Part shown: one piece after another, positions 7,591-16,901 of the stretch
Layout: the number at the start of each line of letters is the position of its first letter
Position numbering within the stretch: the first letter of the stretch is position 1
Assembly (NCBI RefSeq): GCF_026341775.1
Contig: NZ_JAPEOB010000002.1
Location: forward strand, 2,108,001-2,172,000
DNA from: Streptomyces sp. NBC_00654
GTDB lineage: Bacteria > Actinomycetota > Actinomycetes > Streptomycetales > Streptomycetaceae
DNA length: 64,000 nucleotides
Direction: 5' to 3'
Position numbers and translations under genes: made by a program
The notes under the pieces: model-generated
Seen by the model: only the letters and a program-made list of their open reading frames with translations
Told to the model about the DNA's origin: nothing
Databases searched by the model: none

Positions 7591-8639
7591 CCGCGCTCCC
7601 AGAAGGCAGCACCGACGGGCTCATCGAAGTCGCCGAGCGCCTGAAGGTTGCCCTCAGTGTTCACGCCGATCCGCAGCTGCGGGAGAGGGTGACCGGCCGG
7701 ACCGAAGATGACGCGAGCGCCGTCGGAAAGGTCGAAGGTGGACTGGTGGCACGGGCAGAGCACGTGGTGCGTCTGCTGCTCGTACAGGCTGATCGGGCAG
7801 CCGACGTGGGTGCAGATCTTCGAGAAGGCCACGATGCCCTCGTGGGCCCAGTCGCGCTCCTTCTTGTCCTTGATGTCGTCCGGCTCGATGCGGATGATCA
7901 TCAGGGCGGCCTTGCCCATCTGCGTCTGGAAGTCGTGCGCCTCCGGGTCCAGGCCCTCGGGCATGGCGAAGGTCAGCGAACCGACGACGATGTCCTCGGG
8001 ACGCAGCGGCTCCATCGTGTTCATGTTGATGAGCTGCTTGCCCCTGGCCCACAGGGTGTGGCGGAGCTTCTTCTCCGGCAGCGGACCGAGGTCGCGCAGC
8101 AGCACCACGCCGGAGAGCGGCACCAGGGCCAGCGCGCCGAACATGGTGTTCCGGATCAGCTTGCGCCGTCCGAAGGCGGACTCCTCGGCACCGGCCTTGA
8201 AGTCGGCGAGAACCTTCGCCTTGACCTCGGGGGCCGCCTCGATGGCGTGCCGCTCGTCGGCGACCTCCACGTCGGACATCAGGGTGCGCGCCCAGTGGAC
8301 GGCCCCCGCGCCGATGAAGAAGAGCGCCACGCCGAGGGTCACACCCAGGGAGAAGTTGAGCGCGCTCACATGGCCGAAGGGCCAGATGAAGACGATCTTG
8401 TCCACCGGGAAGATGACGTAGGAGGCGATGAAGCCCACCGTCGCCAGCATCGACAGGGTGAACATGAACGCGACGGCCCGCTCGGAGCGCTTCGCGGCAC
8501 GTTCGTCGATGTCCTGGATGCGCGGCTTGTGGGCCGGCAGCCCCGGGTCGGCGAACGGGTCGTCCGTACCCTCTACCGCGCCGTGCGCGGTCTCCTGCTC
8601 TGCGGGCAGGGTCTCTTCTGGAATCTCTTGGCTACTCAT
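7587..8639 (-). CDS. qcrA: cytochrome bc1 complex Rieske iron-sulfur subunit
   Basis: 350 residues with three hydrophobic segments in the N-terminal half (around 53-75, 85-107 and 165-185), the extended actinobacterial form. The C-terminal Rieske domain carries CTHVGC (C276, H278) and CPCHQ (C295, H298), the ligands of the [2Fe-2S] cluster, with the typical GPAGHPLP loop afterwards. It passes electrons from menaquinol to QcrC. The acidic N-terminus is predicted cytoplasmic. Both ends overlap neighbouring genes by 4 bp, showing tight translational coupling in the qcrC-qcrA-qcrB order. Confidence 0.96.
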   Translation of the reverse strand: MSSQEIPEETLPAEQETAHGAVEGTDDPFADPGLPAHKPRIQDIDERAAKRSERAVAFMFTLSMLATVGFIASYVIFPVDKIVFIWPFGHVSALNFSLGVTLGVALFFIGAGAVHWARTLMSDVEVADERHAIEAAPEVKAKVLADFKAGAEESAFGRRKLIRNTMFGALALVPLSGVVLLRDLGPLPEKKLRHTLWARGKQLINMNTMEPLRPEDIVVGSLTFAMPEGLDPEAHDFQTQMGKAALMIIRIEPDDIKDKKERDWAHEGIVAFSKICTHVGCPISLYEQQTHHVLCPCHQSTFDLSDGARVIFGPAGHPLPQLRIGVNTEGNLQALGDFDEPVGAAFWERG

Positions 8640-9445
8640 GACTTCTTGGCCTTAGCGGTGTGGGCCGCGACCCAAACGGCAACTGCGATCAGTGCGCCCA
8701 GCCCGAAGATCCATGCGAACAGACCCTCGCTGACCGGTCCGAGTCCGCCGAGGGAGAGCCCTCCGGGGTTCTCGGACTCGGCACCGTTGACGGTCTTGAT
8801 GTACGCGATGATGTCCTTCTTCTCCTGCTCCGGCATCGTGGTGTCGGGGAAGGAGGGCATGCTCTGCGGGCCGGTCTGCATGGCCTCGTAGATGTGCTTC
8901 GGGCTCACGCCTTCGAGGCTCGGGGCGTACTTGCCGTGTGTCAGCGCGCCGCCCTCACCGGTGAAGTTGTGGCACTGGGCACAGTTGGTGCGGAACAGGT
9001 CGCCGCCCTTGGCGACGTCTGCCCCCGCCGGGTCGACCTGCTTCTCGGTCGGCGTGATCGGACCGGCGCCGAGCGACGCCACGTACGCCGCGAGCTGGTC
9101 GATCTCGGCCTGGGTGTAGATGACCTTCTTCTTCGGTACCTGGGCGCCCGGCTGCTGTGCCGGCATACGGCCCGTACCGACCTGGAAGTCGACGGCGGCG
9201 GAGCCCACGCCGACAAGCTGCGGCCCGTCGGTGGTGCCCTGACCGCCGGCTCCGTGGCAGCTGGCGCAGCCGACGGAGTAGAGCTTCTTGCCCTCCTCGA
9301 TGGCGAGGGACTGGGCGGTTTCATCGGCCTGCGCCTTGCCCGCAGGCGCAAACGCGGCGTACAGCCCCCCGGTAGCCGCCAGCGCGAGGAGTAGTACGAC
9401 GATCGCCGCCAGTGGATGGCGTCGTCGTGCGGAGAGCTTTTTCAC
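8636..9445 (-). CDS. qcrC: cytochrome bc1 complex dihaem cytochrome c subunit
   Basis: 269 residues. An N-terminal signal/anchor helix (12-32) precedes two cytochrome c domains with CASCH (60-64) and CAQCH (155-159) haem-binding motifs and a C-terminal membrane helix (243-262). Dihaem QcrC replaces a mobile cytochrome c in actinobacteria and hands electrons directly to the CuA centre of cytochrome aa3. The stop overlaps the qcrA start. It lies 55 bp after ctaE. Confidence 0.96.
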   Translation of the reverse strand: MKKLSARRRHPLAAIVVLLLALAATGGLYAAFAPAGKAQADETAQSLAIEEGKKLYSVGCASCHGAGGQGTTDGPQLVGVGSAAVDFQVGTGRMPAQQPGAQVPKKKVIYTQAEIDQLAAYVASLGAGPITPTEKQVDPAGADVAKGGDLFRTNCAQCHNFTGEGGALTHGKYAPSLEGVSPKHIYEAMQTGPQSMPSFPDTTMPEQEKKDIIAYIKTVNGAESENPGGLSLGGLGPVSEGLFAWIFGLGALIAVAVWVAAHTAKAKKS

Positions 9446-9500
9446 GGATTACCCCGGTGTCAGGATCTTCTGCGTCGATGGTGGGTGGGTGCGAGCCCGG

Positions 9501-10121
9501 TTACTTGATCATGTAGATCGTGGCGAAGAGGCCGATCCACACGACATCGACGAAGTGCCAGTAGTAGGACACGACGATGGCGGCGGTTGCCTGTTCGTGG
9601 GTGAACCTCTTGGCCGCGTATGTTCTGCCGAGAACCAGCAGGAAGGCGATGAGACCGCCTGTCACATGCAGACCGTGGAAGCCGGTGGTCAGGTAGAACA
9701 CCGAGCCGTACGGGTCGGACGACAGGGAGAGCCCCGCGTCCTTGACCAGCTCGGTGTACTCCAGGACCTGGCCGCCGATGAAGATCGCACCCATCACGAA
9801 GGTGATGATGAACCAGGTGCGGAGCTTCTTCACATCGCCCCGCTCCGCGGCGAAAACGCCGAGCTGGCAGGTGAGTGAGGAAAGCACCAGGATCGTGGTG
9901 TTCGTCGCCGAGAACGGGAAGTTCAGATGATGAGCCATCTCCTTCCAGTGATCCGGTCCCATCACCGATCGCAGGGTGAAGTACATCGCGAAGAGGGCCG
10001 CGAAGAACATCAGCTCGGAACTCAACCAGATGATGGTTCCGACGCTGGTGAGGTTCGGTCGATTGACCGACGGGTGCGCGTGCCCGGTTTCTACTGTCGT
10101 TGCTGTCGCCACGACCGACAT
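9501..10121 (-). CDS. ctaE: cytochrome c oxidase subunit III
   Basis: 206 residues with five hydrophobic helices, normal for actinobacterial CtaE. The subunit III features [38 protein letters not shown] and [15 protein letters not shown] are all present. It is the first gene of the ctaE-qcrCAB operon, while the other oxidase subunits are encoded separately at 12.2-15.2 kb, as in other actinobacteria. The ATG at 10121 lies inside a perfect palindrome that may control the operon. Confidence 0.95.
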   Translation of the reverse strand: MSVVATATTVETGHAHPSVNRPNLTSVGTIIWLSSELMFFAALFAMYFTLRSVMGPDHWKEMAHHLNFPFSATNTTILVLSSLTCQLGVFAAERGDVKKLRTWFIITFVMGAIFIGGQVLEYTELVKDAGLSLSSDPYGSVFYLTTGFHGLHVTGGLIAFLLVLGRTYAAKRFTHEQATAAIVVSYYWHFVDVVWIGLFATIYMIK

Positions 10122-10132
10122 TATGTCGGTCG
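10112..10132. promoter_or_regulatory. 21-bp perfect palindrome across the ctaE start codon
   Basis: Arms CGACCGACAT (10112-10121) and ATGTCGGTCG (10123-10132) around one central base. The ctaE ATG forms part of one arm. It could be a repressor operator or an mRNA hairpin hiding the start codon. No known regulator motif was recognised. Confidence 0.5.
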
Positions 10133-10308
10133 CTTATCCCGCCCTCACTCCGGGGGGTGCCGTTCGGTGTGTCAGAGGGGTGTGTCCTCCCCGAACGGCC
10201 CATCGAATCGGTGTCATTACCGGTGCTGACAGGCTGTCGGTCGGAGTACGATCCGCGCATCGGTTCATGCCCCGAGAGCCCCGAAGACACAGATGTCACG
10301 GAGGAACA

Positions 10309-10710
10309 ATGCAGCCGACCGCCACGGTCCTGGTCTACAGCGACGACGCCAACATCCGCGAGCAGGTGAGGCTGGCAGCCGGTCGCAGGCCTGCGGCGGA
10401 CGTGCCACCGGTGGAGTTCCTGGAGTGCGCCACCCTGCCCGCCGTCCTGTCCGCACTGGACGGCGGCGGCATCGACATCTGCGTGCTGGACGGGGAGACG
10501 GCTCCCGCGGGCGGCATGGGCGTCTGCCGGCAGATCAAGGACGAGATCTTCGACTGCCCGCCGGTGCTCGTGCTGATCGGCCGCCCGCAGGACGCCTGGC
10601 TGGCCACCTGGAGCCGCGCGGACGCCGCGGTGACCCTGCCGGTCGAACCGGTCGAGTTCGCGGACGCCCTGGCCGCCCTGCTGCGCTCCCGGCTCTCCGT
10701 GGGGGCCTGA
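10309..10710 (+). CDS. atypical stand-alone response-regulator receiver domain
   Basis: 133 residues from ATG 10309, with GGAGGA just upstream; it diverges from ctaE. The fold matches a CheY-like receiver: the acidic pair D12-D13 (VYSDDANIRE) and the phospho-acceptor-like D61 (ICVLDGETAP). The conserved Thr/Ser after strand 4 reads LIGRPQD, and the usual invariant Lys of strand 5 is missing (AAVTLPVEP). Phosphorylation switching may therefore be altered or absent. There is no output domain. Its place between the cta and qcr operons suggests, but does not prove, a link to respiration. Confidence 0.85.
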   Translation: MQPTATVLVYSDDANIREQVRLAAGRRPAADVPPVEFLECATLPAVLSALDGGGIDICVLDGETAPAGGMGVCRQIKDEIFDCPPVLVLIGRPQDAWLATWSRADAAVTLPVEPVEFADALAALLRSRLSVGA

Positions 10711-10722
10711 GGGCCCCCACGG
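10697..10722 (+). terminator. terminator overlapping the receiver-gene stop codon
   Basis: Perfect 11-bp stem (10697-10707 / 10712-10722, loop TGAG); the loop contains the TGA stop of the receiver gene. It lies between convergent genes and may act on both strands. Confidence 0.65.
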
Positions 10723-10767
10723 GGGCCTGGGGAGACGTTCCGGGGGGCAGCGCACTCCGCTGCCGGG

Positions 10768-12021
10768 TCAGACCTGGGGGCGCAGGCGTGCGGCCTGGAC
10801 CGTGTTCGCGCCGTCCGGTGCCCCGCTGTGCAGGGCACTGCCCCTCTGCCACTTCTCCCAGGTCAGGTTCCAGTCGCCGAAGCCGTTGTCGAACGGGGTC
10901 ATCGTCTCGCCCTCGCTGCCGACGACCTTGACGATGTCGCCCTCGCGGACGGTGTCGAAGAACCATTCGGCGTCGTCGGTGCTCATGCCCGTACAGCCGT
11001 GGCTGACGTTCGCGCTGCCCTGCGAGCCGGTGGACCAGGGGGCGGCGTGGACGTACTCGCCGCTCCAGGTGACCCGGGTCGCGTAGTAGACCGGCAGGTC
11101 GTACGACTCGGAGGAGCCGGCCGCGATGCCGATGCTCTCCCCGCGCATGCGTACGTAGTACTCCTTGCCGAGCACCACCTTGACGCCGTTGCGGGTGGAG
11201 AAGCCGGGCTTGCCGGTGGTGACCGGAATGGTGTTGATCACTTCTCCGTTGCGCAGCACCGTCATCGAGTGGTCCGAGGCGTCGGTCACGGCCTCGATGC
11301 GGTCCCCGGTGGTGAGCTTCAGCGGCTTGGCGGCGGCCCCGTAGAGGGCGTTGGTCACCTTGATGCCCGTGAGGTTGCTGCGGACCTCGATGGTGGCCCT
11401 GGCGGGCCAGTAGTCCTGCGGGCGGTAGTGCAGGGTCTTGTCGTCCACCCAGTACCAGGAGCCGGTCACCGCGGGCGTGGAGCGGACCTTCAGGGCGCGC
11501 TCCACGGTGGCCCGTGAGGCCTTGTCCGCGACCGGAGCGCTCAGTTCCGCCGTGATGGGCTGTCCGACGCCGTAGGTGCCCGCCCTGGGGCCGAAGGAGA
11601 CGCTCAGCAGCTTCTTGGGCGAGGCGGTGTCGAACGTGAGCGTACGGCTGCCCGGAGCCCCGTCGTCGTCCTCGGTGGAGACCCTGACGGTGTATCCGGT
11701 GCCGGCCGCCAGCGGGGCCGTGGAGTGCCAGCGTCTGCCGTCGGCGGTCAGCTCGCCCGCCAGATGGCGGCCGCCCCGGTCCACCGCCGACACATCCGTG
11801 ATCCGGGTGTCGTCATCCGTGACGGTGACTTCGAGGGGCTTGTCCGGGTCGGCCTTGCGGCCCTCGGACGGACCGTTGAAGGAGACCTGGTCGCCCGCGT
11901 CGTACGGCTTCGCCGCGAGCGGATGGCCATCGGATCCACCACAGGCCGTCGCCCCTGCGACCAGGGTCACGACCAGCAGAGTGCAGCTCACTACGGTGCG
12001 GATGCGGGGCGTCTGGTTCAT
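10768..12021 (-). CDS. L,D-transpeptidase lipoprotein (Ig-like plus YkuD)
   Basis: 417 residues. A lipoprotein signal peptide ends at C27 (VAGATACGG). Two Ig-like beta domains follow (~40-250), then the YkuD catalytic domain with HAAPW and the nucleophile C343 in SHGCTGMS. A ~70-residue C-terminal extension follows, with DNGFGDWNLTWEKW. The domain order is that of mycobacterial LdtMt2-type enzymes, which form 3-3 peptidoglycan crosslinks on the outer face of the membrane. It lies downstream of the cta operon on the same strand but is separated from it by a strong terminator, so it is transcribed separately. Confidence 0.93.
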   Translation of the reverse strand: MNQTPRIRTVVSCTLLVVTLVAGATACGGSDGHPLAAKPYDAGDQVSFNGPSEGRKADPDKPLEVTVTDDDTRITDVSAVDRGGRHLAGELTADGRRWHSTAPLAAGTGYTVRVSTEDDDGAPGSRTLTFDTASPKKLLSVSFGPRAGTYGVGQPITAELSAPVADKASRATVERALKVRSTPAVTGSWYWVDDKTLHYRPQDYWPARATIEVRSNLTGIKVTNALYGAAAKPLKLTTGDRIEAVTDASDHSMTVLRNGEVINTIPVTTGKPGFSTRNGVKVVLGKEYYVRMRGESIGIAAGSSESYDLPVYYATRVTWSGEYVHAAPWSTGSQGSANVSHGCTGMSTDDAEWFFDTVREGDIVKVVGSEGETMTPFDNGFGDWNLTWEKWQRGSALHSGAPDGANTVQAARLRPQV

Positions 12022-12075
12022 GAACCCACGCTAAGAAGATTCATCCGATCCAGCGCGTTCAGTGCCTGCAAACGA

Positions 12076-12119
12076 GCGAGGGGCCCGGACCGCTCGGCTG
12101 AGCGGTCCGGGCCCCTCGC
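12076..12119 (-). terminator. terminator of the ctaCDF operon
   Basis: Perfect 20-bp GC-rich stem (12076-12095 / 12100-12119, 4-nt loop) located 33 bp after the ctaF stop and before the L,D-transpeptidase gene. Confidence 0.88.
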
Positions 12120-12151
12120 GGGGTGCTGCGGGTGTTACGGGTGGTGCGGTG

Positions 12152-12550
12152 TCACTGGGTGCGGTTCTCACCGCGGTAGTACTCGAAGACCCAGCCGAAG
12201 AGTCCGATCAGCAGGATCGGGGCCGAGAAGTAGAGCAGCCACCAGCCGAAGACGACGCCCATGAAGGCGAAGGCGCCGCCGACCGCCAGCGAGAGCGGCT
12301 GCCAGCTGTGCGGGGAGAAGAACCCCACCTCGCCGGCCTCGTCCGCGACATCGGCTTCCTTGTTGTCCTGGGCCATCTGGTCGACCCGGTTGGCCGTGAA
12401 GGCCAGATAGAAGCCGATCATGATGCTCAGGCCGAAGGCCAGGACGAGCGCGGTGGTGCCCACCGGCTCCTTGGACCACACACCGTAGGTGACGGCCATG
12501 GCGAGCATGAAGACGCTCAGCCAGATGAACATCTTGCCTTGGACCTTCAC
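12152..12550 (-). CDS. ctaF: cytochrome c oxidase subunit IV (actinobacterial)
   Basis: 132 residues with four hydrophobic helices (about 7-25, 30-51, 88-106 and 108-126), matching the actinobacterial CtaF family that stabilises cytochrome aa3. The middle loop is acidic ([13 protein letters not shown]). The ATG at 12550 overlaps the ctaD stop by 4 bp. It is the last gene of ctaC-ctaD-ctaF. Confidence 0.94.
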   Translation of the reverse strand: MKVQGKMFIWLSVFMLAMAVTYGVWSKEPVGTTALVLAFGLSIMIGFYLAFTANRVDQMAQDNKEADVADEAGEVGFFSPHSWQPLSLAVGGAFAFMGVVFGWWLLYFSAPILLIGLFGWVFEYYRGENRTQ

Positions 12551-14283
12551 TTGCCCGCCTCCTTGCCGCCGGCGAGGGCCTTGTCGGCCTCGGAGTGGTG
12601 CTCAAGCTGTTCGAGCGCCGAGATCTCCGGGTGGTGCAGGTCGAACGCCGGGGATTCGGAACGGATCCGCGGCAGCGTGAGGAAGTTGTGCCGCGGCGGC
12701 GGGCAGGAGGTCGCCCACTCCAGCGAACGGCCGTAACCCCACGGGTCGTCGACCTCGATCTTCTTGCCGTACTTGGCCGTCTTCCAGACGTTGTAGAAGA
12801 ACGGCAGCATCGACAGGCCGAGCAGGAACGAGGAGATCGTCGAGATCGTGTTCAGCGCGGTGAAGCCGTCGGCGGCGAGGTAGTCCGCGTAACGACGCGG
12901 CATGCCCTCGGCACCGAGCCAGTGCTGCACCAGGAACGTGCCGTGGAAGCCGATGAACAGCGTCCAGAACGTGATCTTCCCGAGCCGCTCGTCCAGCATC
13001 TTGCCCGTGAACTTCGGCCACCAGAAGTGGAATCCGGAGAACATCGCGAAGACCACGGTGCCGAAGATGACGTAGTGGAAGTGCGCGACGACGAAGTACG
13101 AGTCGGAGACGTGGAAGTCCAACGGGGGCGAGGCCAGGATGACGCCGGTCAGACCACCGAAGGTGAAGGTGACCAGGAAGCCGACGGCCCAGAGCATCGG
13201 TGTCTCGAAGGACAACGACCCCTTCCACATGGTGCCGATCCAGTTGAAGAACTTCACACCGGTCGGTACCGCGATCAGGAAGGTCATGAAGGAGAAGAAC
13301 GGCAACAGCACACCGCCGGTGACGTACATGTGGTGGGCCCACACGGTCACCGAGAGGCCCGCGATGGCGATCGTCGCGCTGATCAGGCCGATGTAGCCGA
13401 ACATCGGCTTACGGCTGAACACCGGGATCACTTCGGAAATGATTCCGAAGAACGGCAGGGCGATGATGTACACCTCTGGGTGGCCGAAGAACCAGAAGAG
13501 GTGTTGCCAGAGCAGTGCGCCGCCATTGGCCGCGTCGAAGATGTGCGCGCCGAACTTGCGGTCCGCCTCCAGCGCGAAGAGCGCGGCGGCCAGCACCGGG
13601 AAGGCCAGCAGGACCAGCACACCGGTCAGCAGGACGTTCCAGACGAAGATCGGCATGCGGAACATCGTCATGCCGGGTGCGCGCATGCAGATGATCGTGG
13701 TGATGAAGTTGACCGAACCGAGGATCGTGCCGAAGCCGGAGAAGGCCAGACCCATGATCCACATATCGGCGCCGATGCCCGGCGAGCGGACCGCGTCCGA
13801 CAGCGGGGAGTAGGCGAACCAGCCGAAGTCGGCCGCACCCTGCGGGGTGAGGAAGCCGGCCACCGCGATGATCGACCCGAAGAGGTACAGCCAGTACGCG
13901 AACATGTTCAGCCGCGGGAACGCCACGTCGGGCGCACCGATCTGGAGCGGCATGATCCAGTTCGCGAATCCGGCGAACAGCGGCGTCGCGAACATCAGCA
14001 GCATGATCGTGCCGTGCATCGTGAACGCCTGGTTGAACTGCTCGTTCGACATGATCTGCGTGCCGGGACGGGCCAGCTCGGCGCGCATGAAGAGCGCCAT
14101 CAGTCCGCCGATGCAGAAGAACACGAACGACGTGACCAGGTAGAGCGTGCCGATCGTCTTGTGGTCAGTGGTGGTCATCCACTTGATGACGACGTTTCCC
14201 GGCTGCTTGCGCCGTACCGGCAGCTCGTCCTCGTACGAGTCGTCTGCTGCCTCGGCACCCTGAGGTTCGTTGAGGATGCTCAC
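12547..14283 (-). CDS. ctaD: cytochrome c oxidase subunit I
   Basis: 578 residues from GTG 14283 ([14 protein letters not shown]). This start overlaps the ctaC stop by 4 bp (GTGA), and the longer upstream frame has no subunit I similarity. The twelve-helix haem-copper oxidase core is intact: [11 protein letters not shown] with a haem a ligand, the cross-linked [10 protein letters not shown] (CuB site), AHHMYVTGG, and [14 protein letters not shown]. It reduces O2 to water and pumps protons. It ends with a hydrophilic tail of ~50 residues. Confidence 0.96.
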   Translation of the reverse strand: MSILNEPQGAEAADDSYEDELPVRRKQPGNVVIKWMTTTDHKTIGTLYLVTSFVFFCIGGLMALFMRAELARPGTQIMSNEQFNQAFTMHGTIMLLMFATPLFAGFANWIMPLQIGAPDVAFPRLNMFAYWLYLFGSIIAVAGFLTPQGAADFGWFAYSPLSDAVRSPGIGADMWIMGLAFSGFGTILGSVNFITTIICMRAPGMTMFRMPIFVWNVLLTGVLVLLAFPVLAAALFALEADRKFGAHIFDAANGGALLWQHLFWFFGHPEVYIIALPFFGIISEVIPVFSRKPMFGYIGLISATIAIAGLSVTVWAHHMYVTGGVLLPFFSFMTFLIAVPTGVKFFNWIGTMWKGSLSFETPMLWAVGFLVTFTFGGLTGVILASPPLDFHVSDSYFVVAHFHYVIFGTVVFAMFSGFHFWWPKFTGKMLDERLGKITFWTLFIGFHGTFLVQHWLGAEGMPRRYADYLAADGFTALNTISTISSFLLGLSMLPFFYNVWKTAKYGKKIEVDDPWGYGRSLEWATSCPPPRHNFLTLPRIRSESPAFDLHHPEISALEQLEHHSEADKALAGGKEAGK

Positions 14284-15248
14284 AGTTTGTTCGTCTCCGC
14301 ATTCCTGGCCGGGTCCGTCTGCTCGATGCCTGCCGGCACGTAGCCCGTCTGACCCTTCTCCGCCAGCTCCTTGAGGTGCTGCTGGTAACGCTCGGGAGAG
14401 ACGATCTTGACGTTGAAGAGCATCCGGGAGTGGTCGGCGCCGCAGAGCTCGGCGCACTTGCCCATGTAGGTGCCCTCCCTGGTGGGAGTGACCTCGAACG
14501 CGTTGGTGTGGCCCGGGATGACGTCCTGCTTCATGAGGAACGGCACCACCCAGAAGGAGTGGATGACGTCACGCGAAGTAAGGACGAAGCGGACCTTCTC
14601 ACCCTTCGGCAGCCACAGGGTCGGACCCGGGTTGCCGTTCTGCGGGTTGCGGGTGCCGGGGATGCCCACGTCGTAGACGCCGCCGGCGTCCTTGGGGAAG
14701 TCCTTGCGGTACCGGTCGGGAATGGCGTCGAGTTCCTTGGGGATCTCGCTGCCGGCGGAAGGCTGGCCTTCCACCTTCTCGATGTAGTTGAAGCCCCAGC
14801 TCCACTGGTAGCCGACCACGTTGATGGTGTGGGCCGGCTTCTCGGAGAGTTCGAGGAGCTTCGATTCATCGCGCGCGGTGAAGTAGAAGAGCACCGAGAC
14901 GATGATGAGGGGAACCACTGTGTACAACGCCTCGATGGGCATGTTGTACCTGGTCTGCGGAGGTACCTCCACCTTGGTCCGGCTGCGCCGGTGGAAGATG
15001 ACGCTCCAGATGATCAGCCCCCAGACAAGGACACCCGTGACGAGCGCTGCCGCCCACGAGCCTTGCCAGAGGGAGAGGATCCGAGGGGCCTCTTCCGTTA
15101 CCGGGGTGGGCATACCAAGGCGAGGGAAATCCTCCCAGTTGTATGAACAACCGGAGGCCGTCGCCAGGACCAGGCCCGCAGTCAGCACCTGCGGCAGCTT
15201 CCGCCGCATCGGGCGCCGCGACGAGCGGTCGGAGCCGTTGGGACTCAC
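14280..15248 (-). CDS. ctaC: cytochrome c oxidase subunit II
   Basis: 322 residues, a lipoprotein-type subunit II. I chose GTG 15248 ([12 protein letters not shown]), which has AAGG at a proper distance, over an ATG ten codons upstream. The signal peptide has a lipobox at ATASGC. Two transmembrane hairpin helices (~60-85 and ~103-125) follow. The periplasm-side cupredoxin domain holds the CuA ligands in CAELCGADH (C265, C269, H273) and the electron-entry YQWSWGFNY aromatic stretch. It accepts electrons from QcrC. It is the first gene of the ctaC-D-F operon. Confidence 0.95.
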   Translation of the reverse strand: MSPNGSDRSSRRPMRRKLPQVLTAGLVLATASGCSYNWEDFPRLGMPTPVTEEAPRILSLWQGSWAAALVTGVLVWGLIIWSVIFHRRSRTKVEVPPQTRYNMPIEALYTVVPLIIVSVLFYFTARDESKLLELSEKPAHTINVVGYQWSWGFNYIEKVEGQPSAGSEIPKELDAIPDRYRKDFPKDAGGVYDVGIPGTRNPQNGNPGPTLWLPKGEKVRFVLTSRDVIHSFWVVPFLMKQDVIPGHTNAFEVTPTREGTYMGKCAELCGADHSRMLFNVKIVSPERYQQHLKELAEKGQTGYVPAGIEQTDPARNAETNKL

Positions 15249-15518
15249 GTAGCGCCTTCCCGAGAGTCTCGCCCGCACGGTCGGCGCGCCCGTCTCGCTG
15301 GTCGGTCGCCGGCCCTGACGCGGGCAGGGGTTTGGATGTTTATGCGGACCAAACCCTACTGGACGCTATTTGGGGTCGCGCGGGGAGGGTGCCCAACGCG
15401 CCGCCCGACTCCCCGAAGGGGTGGAATCCGGGCCTCCAGCCGCCATCTGACGCCCCCTCTCCCGTCCCGGCGGGCGGTCGGCTCCGGGGTGGGAGCGGGG
15501 GCGGGCTAGCGTGGCGGC

Positions 15519-16901
15519 GTGCCCTACTTCGACGCCGCCTCCGCCGCCCCCCTGCACCCCGTCGCCCGCCAGGCGCTGCTTGCCGCCCTGGACGAGGGCT
15601 GGGCCGATCCCGCCAGGCTCTACCGGGAGGGGCGGCGCGCCCGGCTGCTGCTGGACGCGGCCCGGGAGGCGGCGGCGGACGCGGCCGGCTGCCGTCCGGA
15701 CGAGCTGGTGTTCACCTCTTCGGGGACGACGGCGGTGCACGCCGCGATCGCCGGGGCGCTCGCCGGGCGTCGGCGTGTCGGACGCCATCTGGTCCACTCC
15801 GCGGTCGAACATTCGTCGGTACTCCATTCGGCCGCGGCCCATGAGGCCGCGGGCGGGTCGTGCTCCGAGGTGCCGGCCGGCCGGTCGGGGGCGGTGAGCC
15901 CGGAGGCGTACGCCGGGGCCCTGCGCGCCGACACCGCGCTGGCCTGCCTCCAGTCGGCCAACCATGAGGTGGGCACCGAGCAGCCGGTGGCCGAGGTGGC
16001 CGGGATCTGTGCCGCCGCCGGGGTGCCGCTGCTGGTGGACGCGGCCCAGTCGCTGGGGTGGGGGCCGGTGCCCGGCGGCTGGTCGCTGCTGACCGCCTCC
16101 GCCCACAAGTGGGGCGGGCCCGCGGGGGTCGGGCTGCTGGCCGTGCGCAAGGGGGTCCGCTTCTCCCCCCAAGGCCCCTTCGGGGAACGGGAGTCGGGGC
16201 GGGCCGCCGGGTTCGAGAACATCCCGGCGATCGTGGCGGCGGCGGCCTCACTGCGGGCGGTGCGCGCCGAGGCGGCGGCCGAATCGGTACGGCTGCGGGC
16301 CCTGGTGGAACTGATCCGGACCTCGGTGGCCGCGCGGGTGCCCGATGTGGAGGTGGTGGGCGACCCGGAGCGGCGGCTGCCGCATCTGGTCACCTTCTCC
16401 TGTCTCTATGTCGACGGGGAGACGCTGCTGGATGAACTGAATCGGGAGGGATTTTCCGTATCGTCCGGTTCGTCCTGCACCAGCAGCACACTGACGCCGA
16501 GCCATGTGCTCAAGGCGATGGGCGTGCTGTCCGAGGGAAATGTCCGGGTCTCGCTCCCGGCGGGCACCACCCGGGCCGATGTCGACCGCTTCCTCGATGT
16601 CCTGCCGGGCGTGGTGGCCGGGGTCCGGGAGAAGCTGGGCGCCCCGGTGGCCGCCCCCGTCTCCCCCGCTCCCGCGGAGTCCCTCGTCGTCGACGCTCTG
16701 GGCCGGCGCTGCCCGATTCCGGTGATCGAACTCGCAAAGGTGATCGGAGAGGTGCCCGTGGGCGGCACGGTGACGGTCCTGGCCGACGACGAGGCGGCGC
16801 GCCTGGACATCCCGGCCTGGTGCGAGATGCGCGGTCAGGAGTACGTGGGTGAGGAGCCGGCGGACCGGGGCTCGGCCTATGTGGTCCGCCGGCTCGGCTG
16901 A
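15519..16901 (+). CDS. cysteine desulfurase fused to a TusA-like sulfur carrier
   Basis: 460 residues with two domains. Residues 1-375 are a NifS/IscS-type class V desulfurase: PLP lysine K197 (ASAHKWGG), the DAAQS motif at 174-178 and the sulfur-accepting C320 in SSGSSCTSS. Residues 389-460 are a TusA/SirA domain with the signature LGRRCPIP (C398). The fusion would take sulfur from cysteine and pass it straight to its own carrier domain. GTG 15519 is the first plausible start. It ends directly against the stop codon of the convergent kinase gene. Likely roles are tRNA thiolation or Fe-S/cofactor sulfur supply (inference). Confidence 0.9.
   Translation: MPYFDAASAAPLHPVARQALLAALDEGWADPARLYREGRRARLLLDAAREAAADAAGCRPDELVFTSSGTTAVHAAIAGALAGRRRVGRHLVHSAVEHSSVLHSAAAHEAAGGSCSEVPAGRSGAVSPEAYAGALRADTALACLQSANHEVGTEQPVAEVAGICAAAGVPLLVDAAQSLGWGPVPGGWSLLTASAHKWGGPAGVGLLAVRKGVRFSPQGPFGERESGRAAGFENIPAIVAAAASLRAVRAEAAAESVRLRALVELIRTSVAARVPDVEVVGDPERRLPHLVTFSCLYVDGETLLDELNREGFSVSSGSSCTSSTLTPSHVLKAMGVLSEGNVRVSLPAGTTRADVDRFLDVLPGVVAGVREKLGAPVAAPVSPAPAESLVVDALGRRCPIPVIELAKVIGEVPVGGTVTVLADDEAARLDIPAWCEMRGQEYVGEEPADRGSAYVVRRLG

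Noticed and set aside
5308..7644. A 778-codon open frame opposite trpD and qcrB
   Set aside because: His/Asp-rich shadow of cytochrome b codons; no homology features.
14281..14457. Longer ctaD start inside ctaC
   Set aside because: The added 58 residues are Arg/Gly/Pro-rich translation of ctaC in another frame; GTG 14283 with a 4-bp overlap is normal for this operon.
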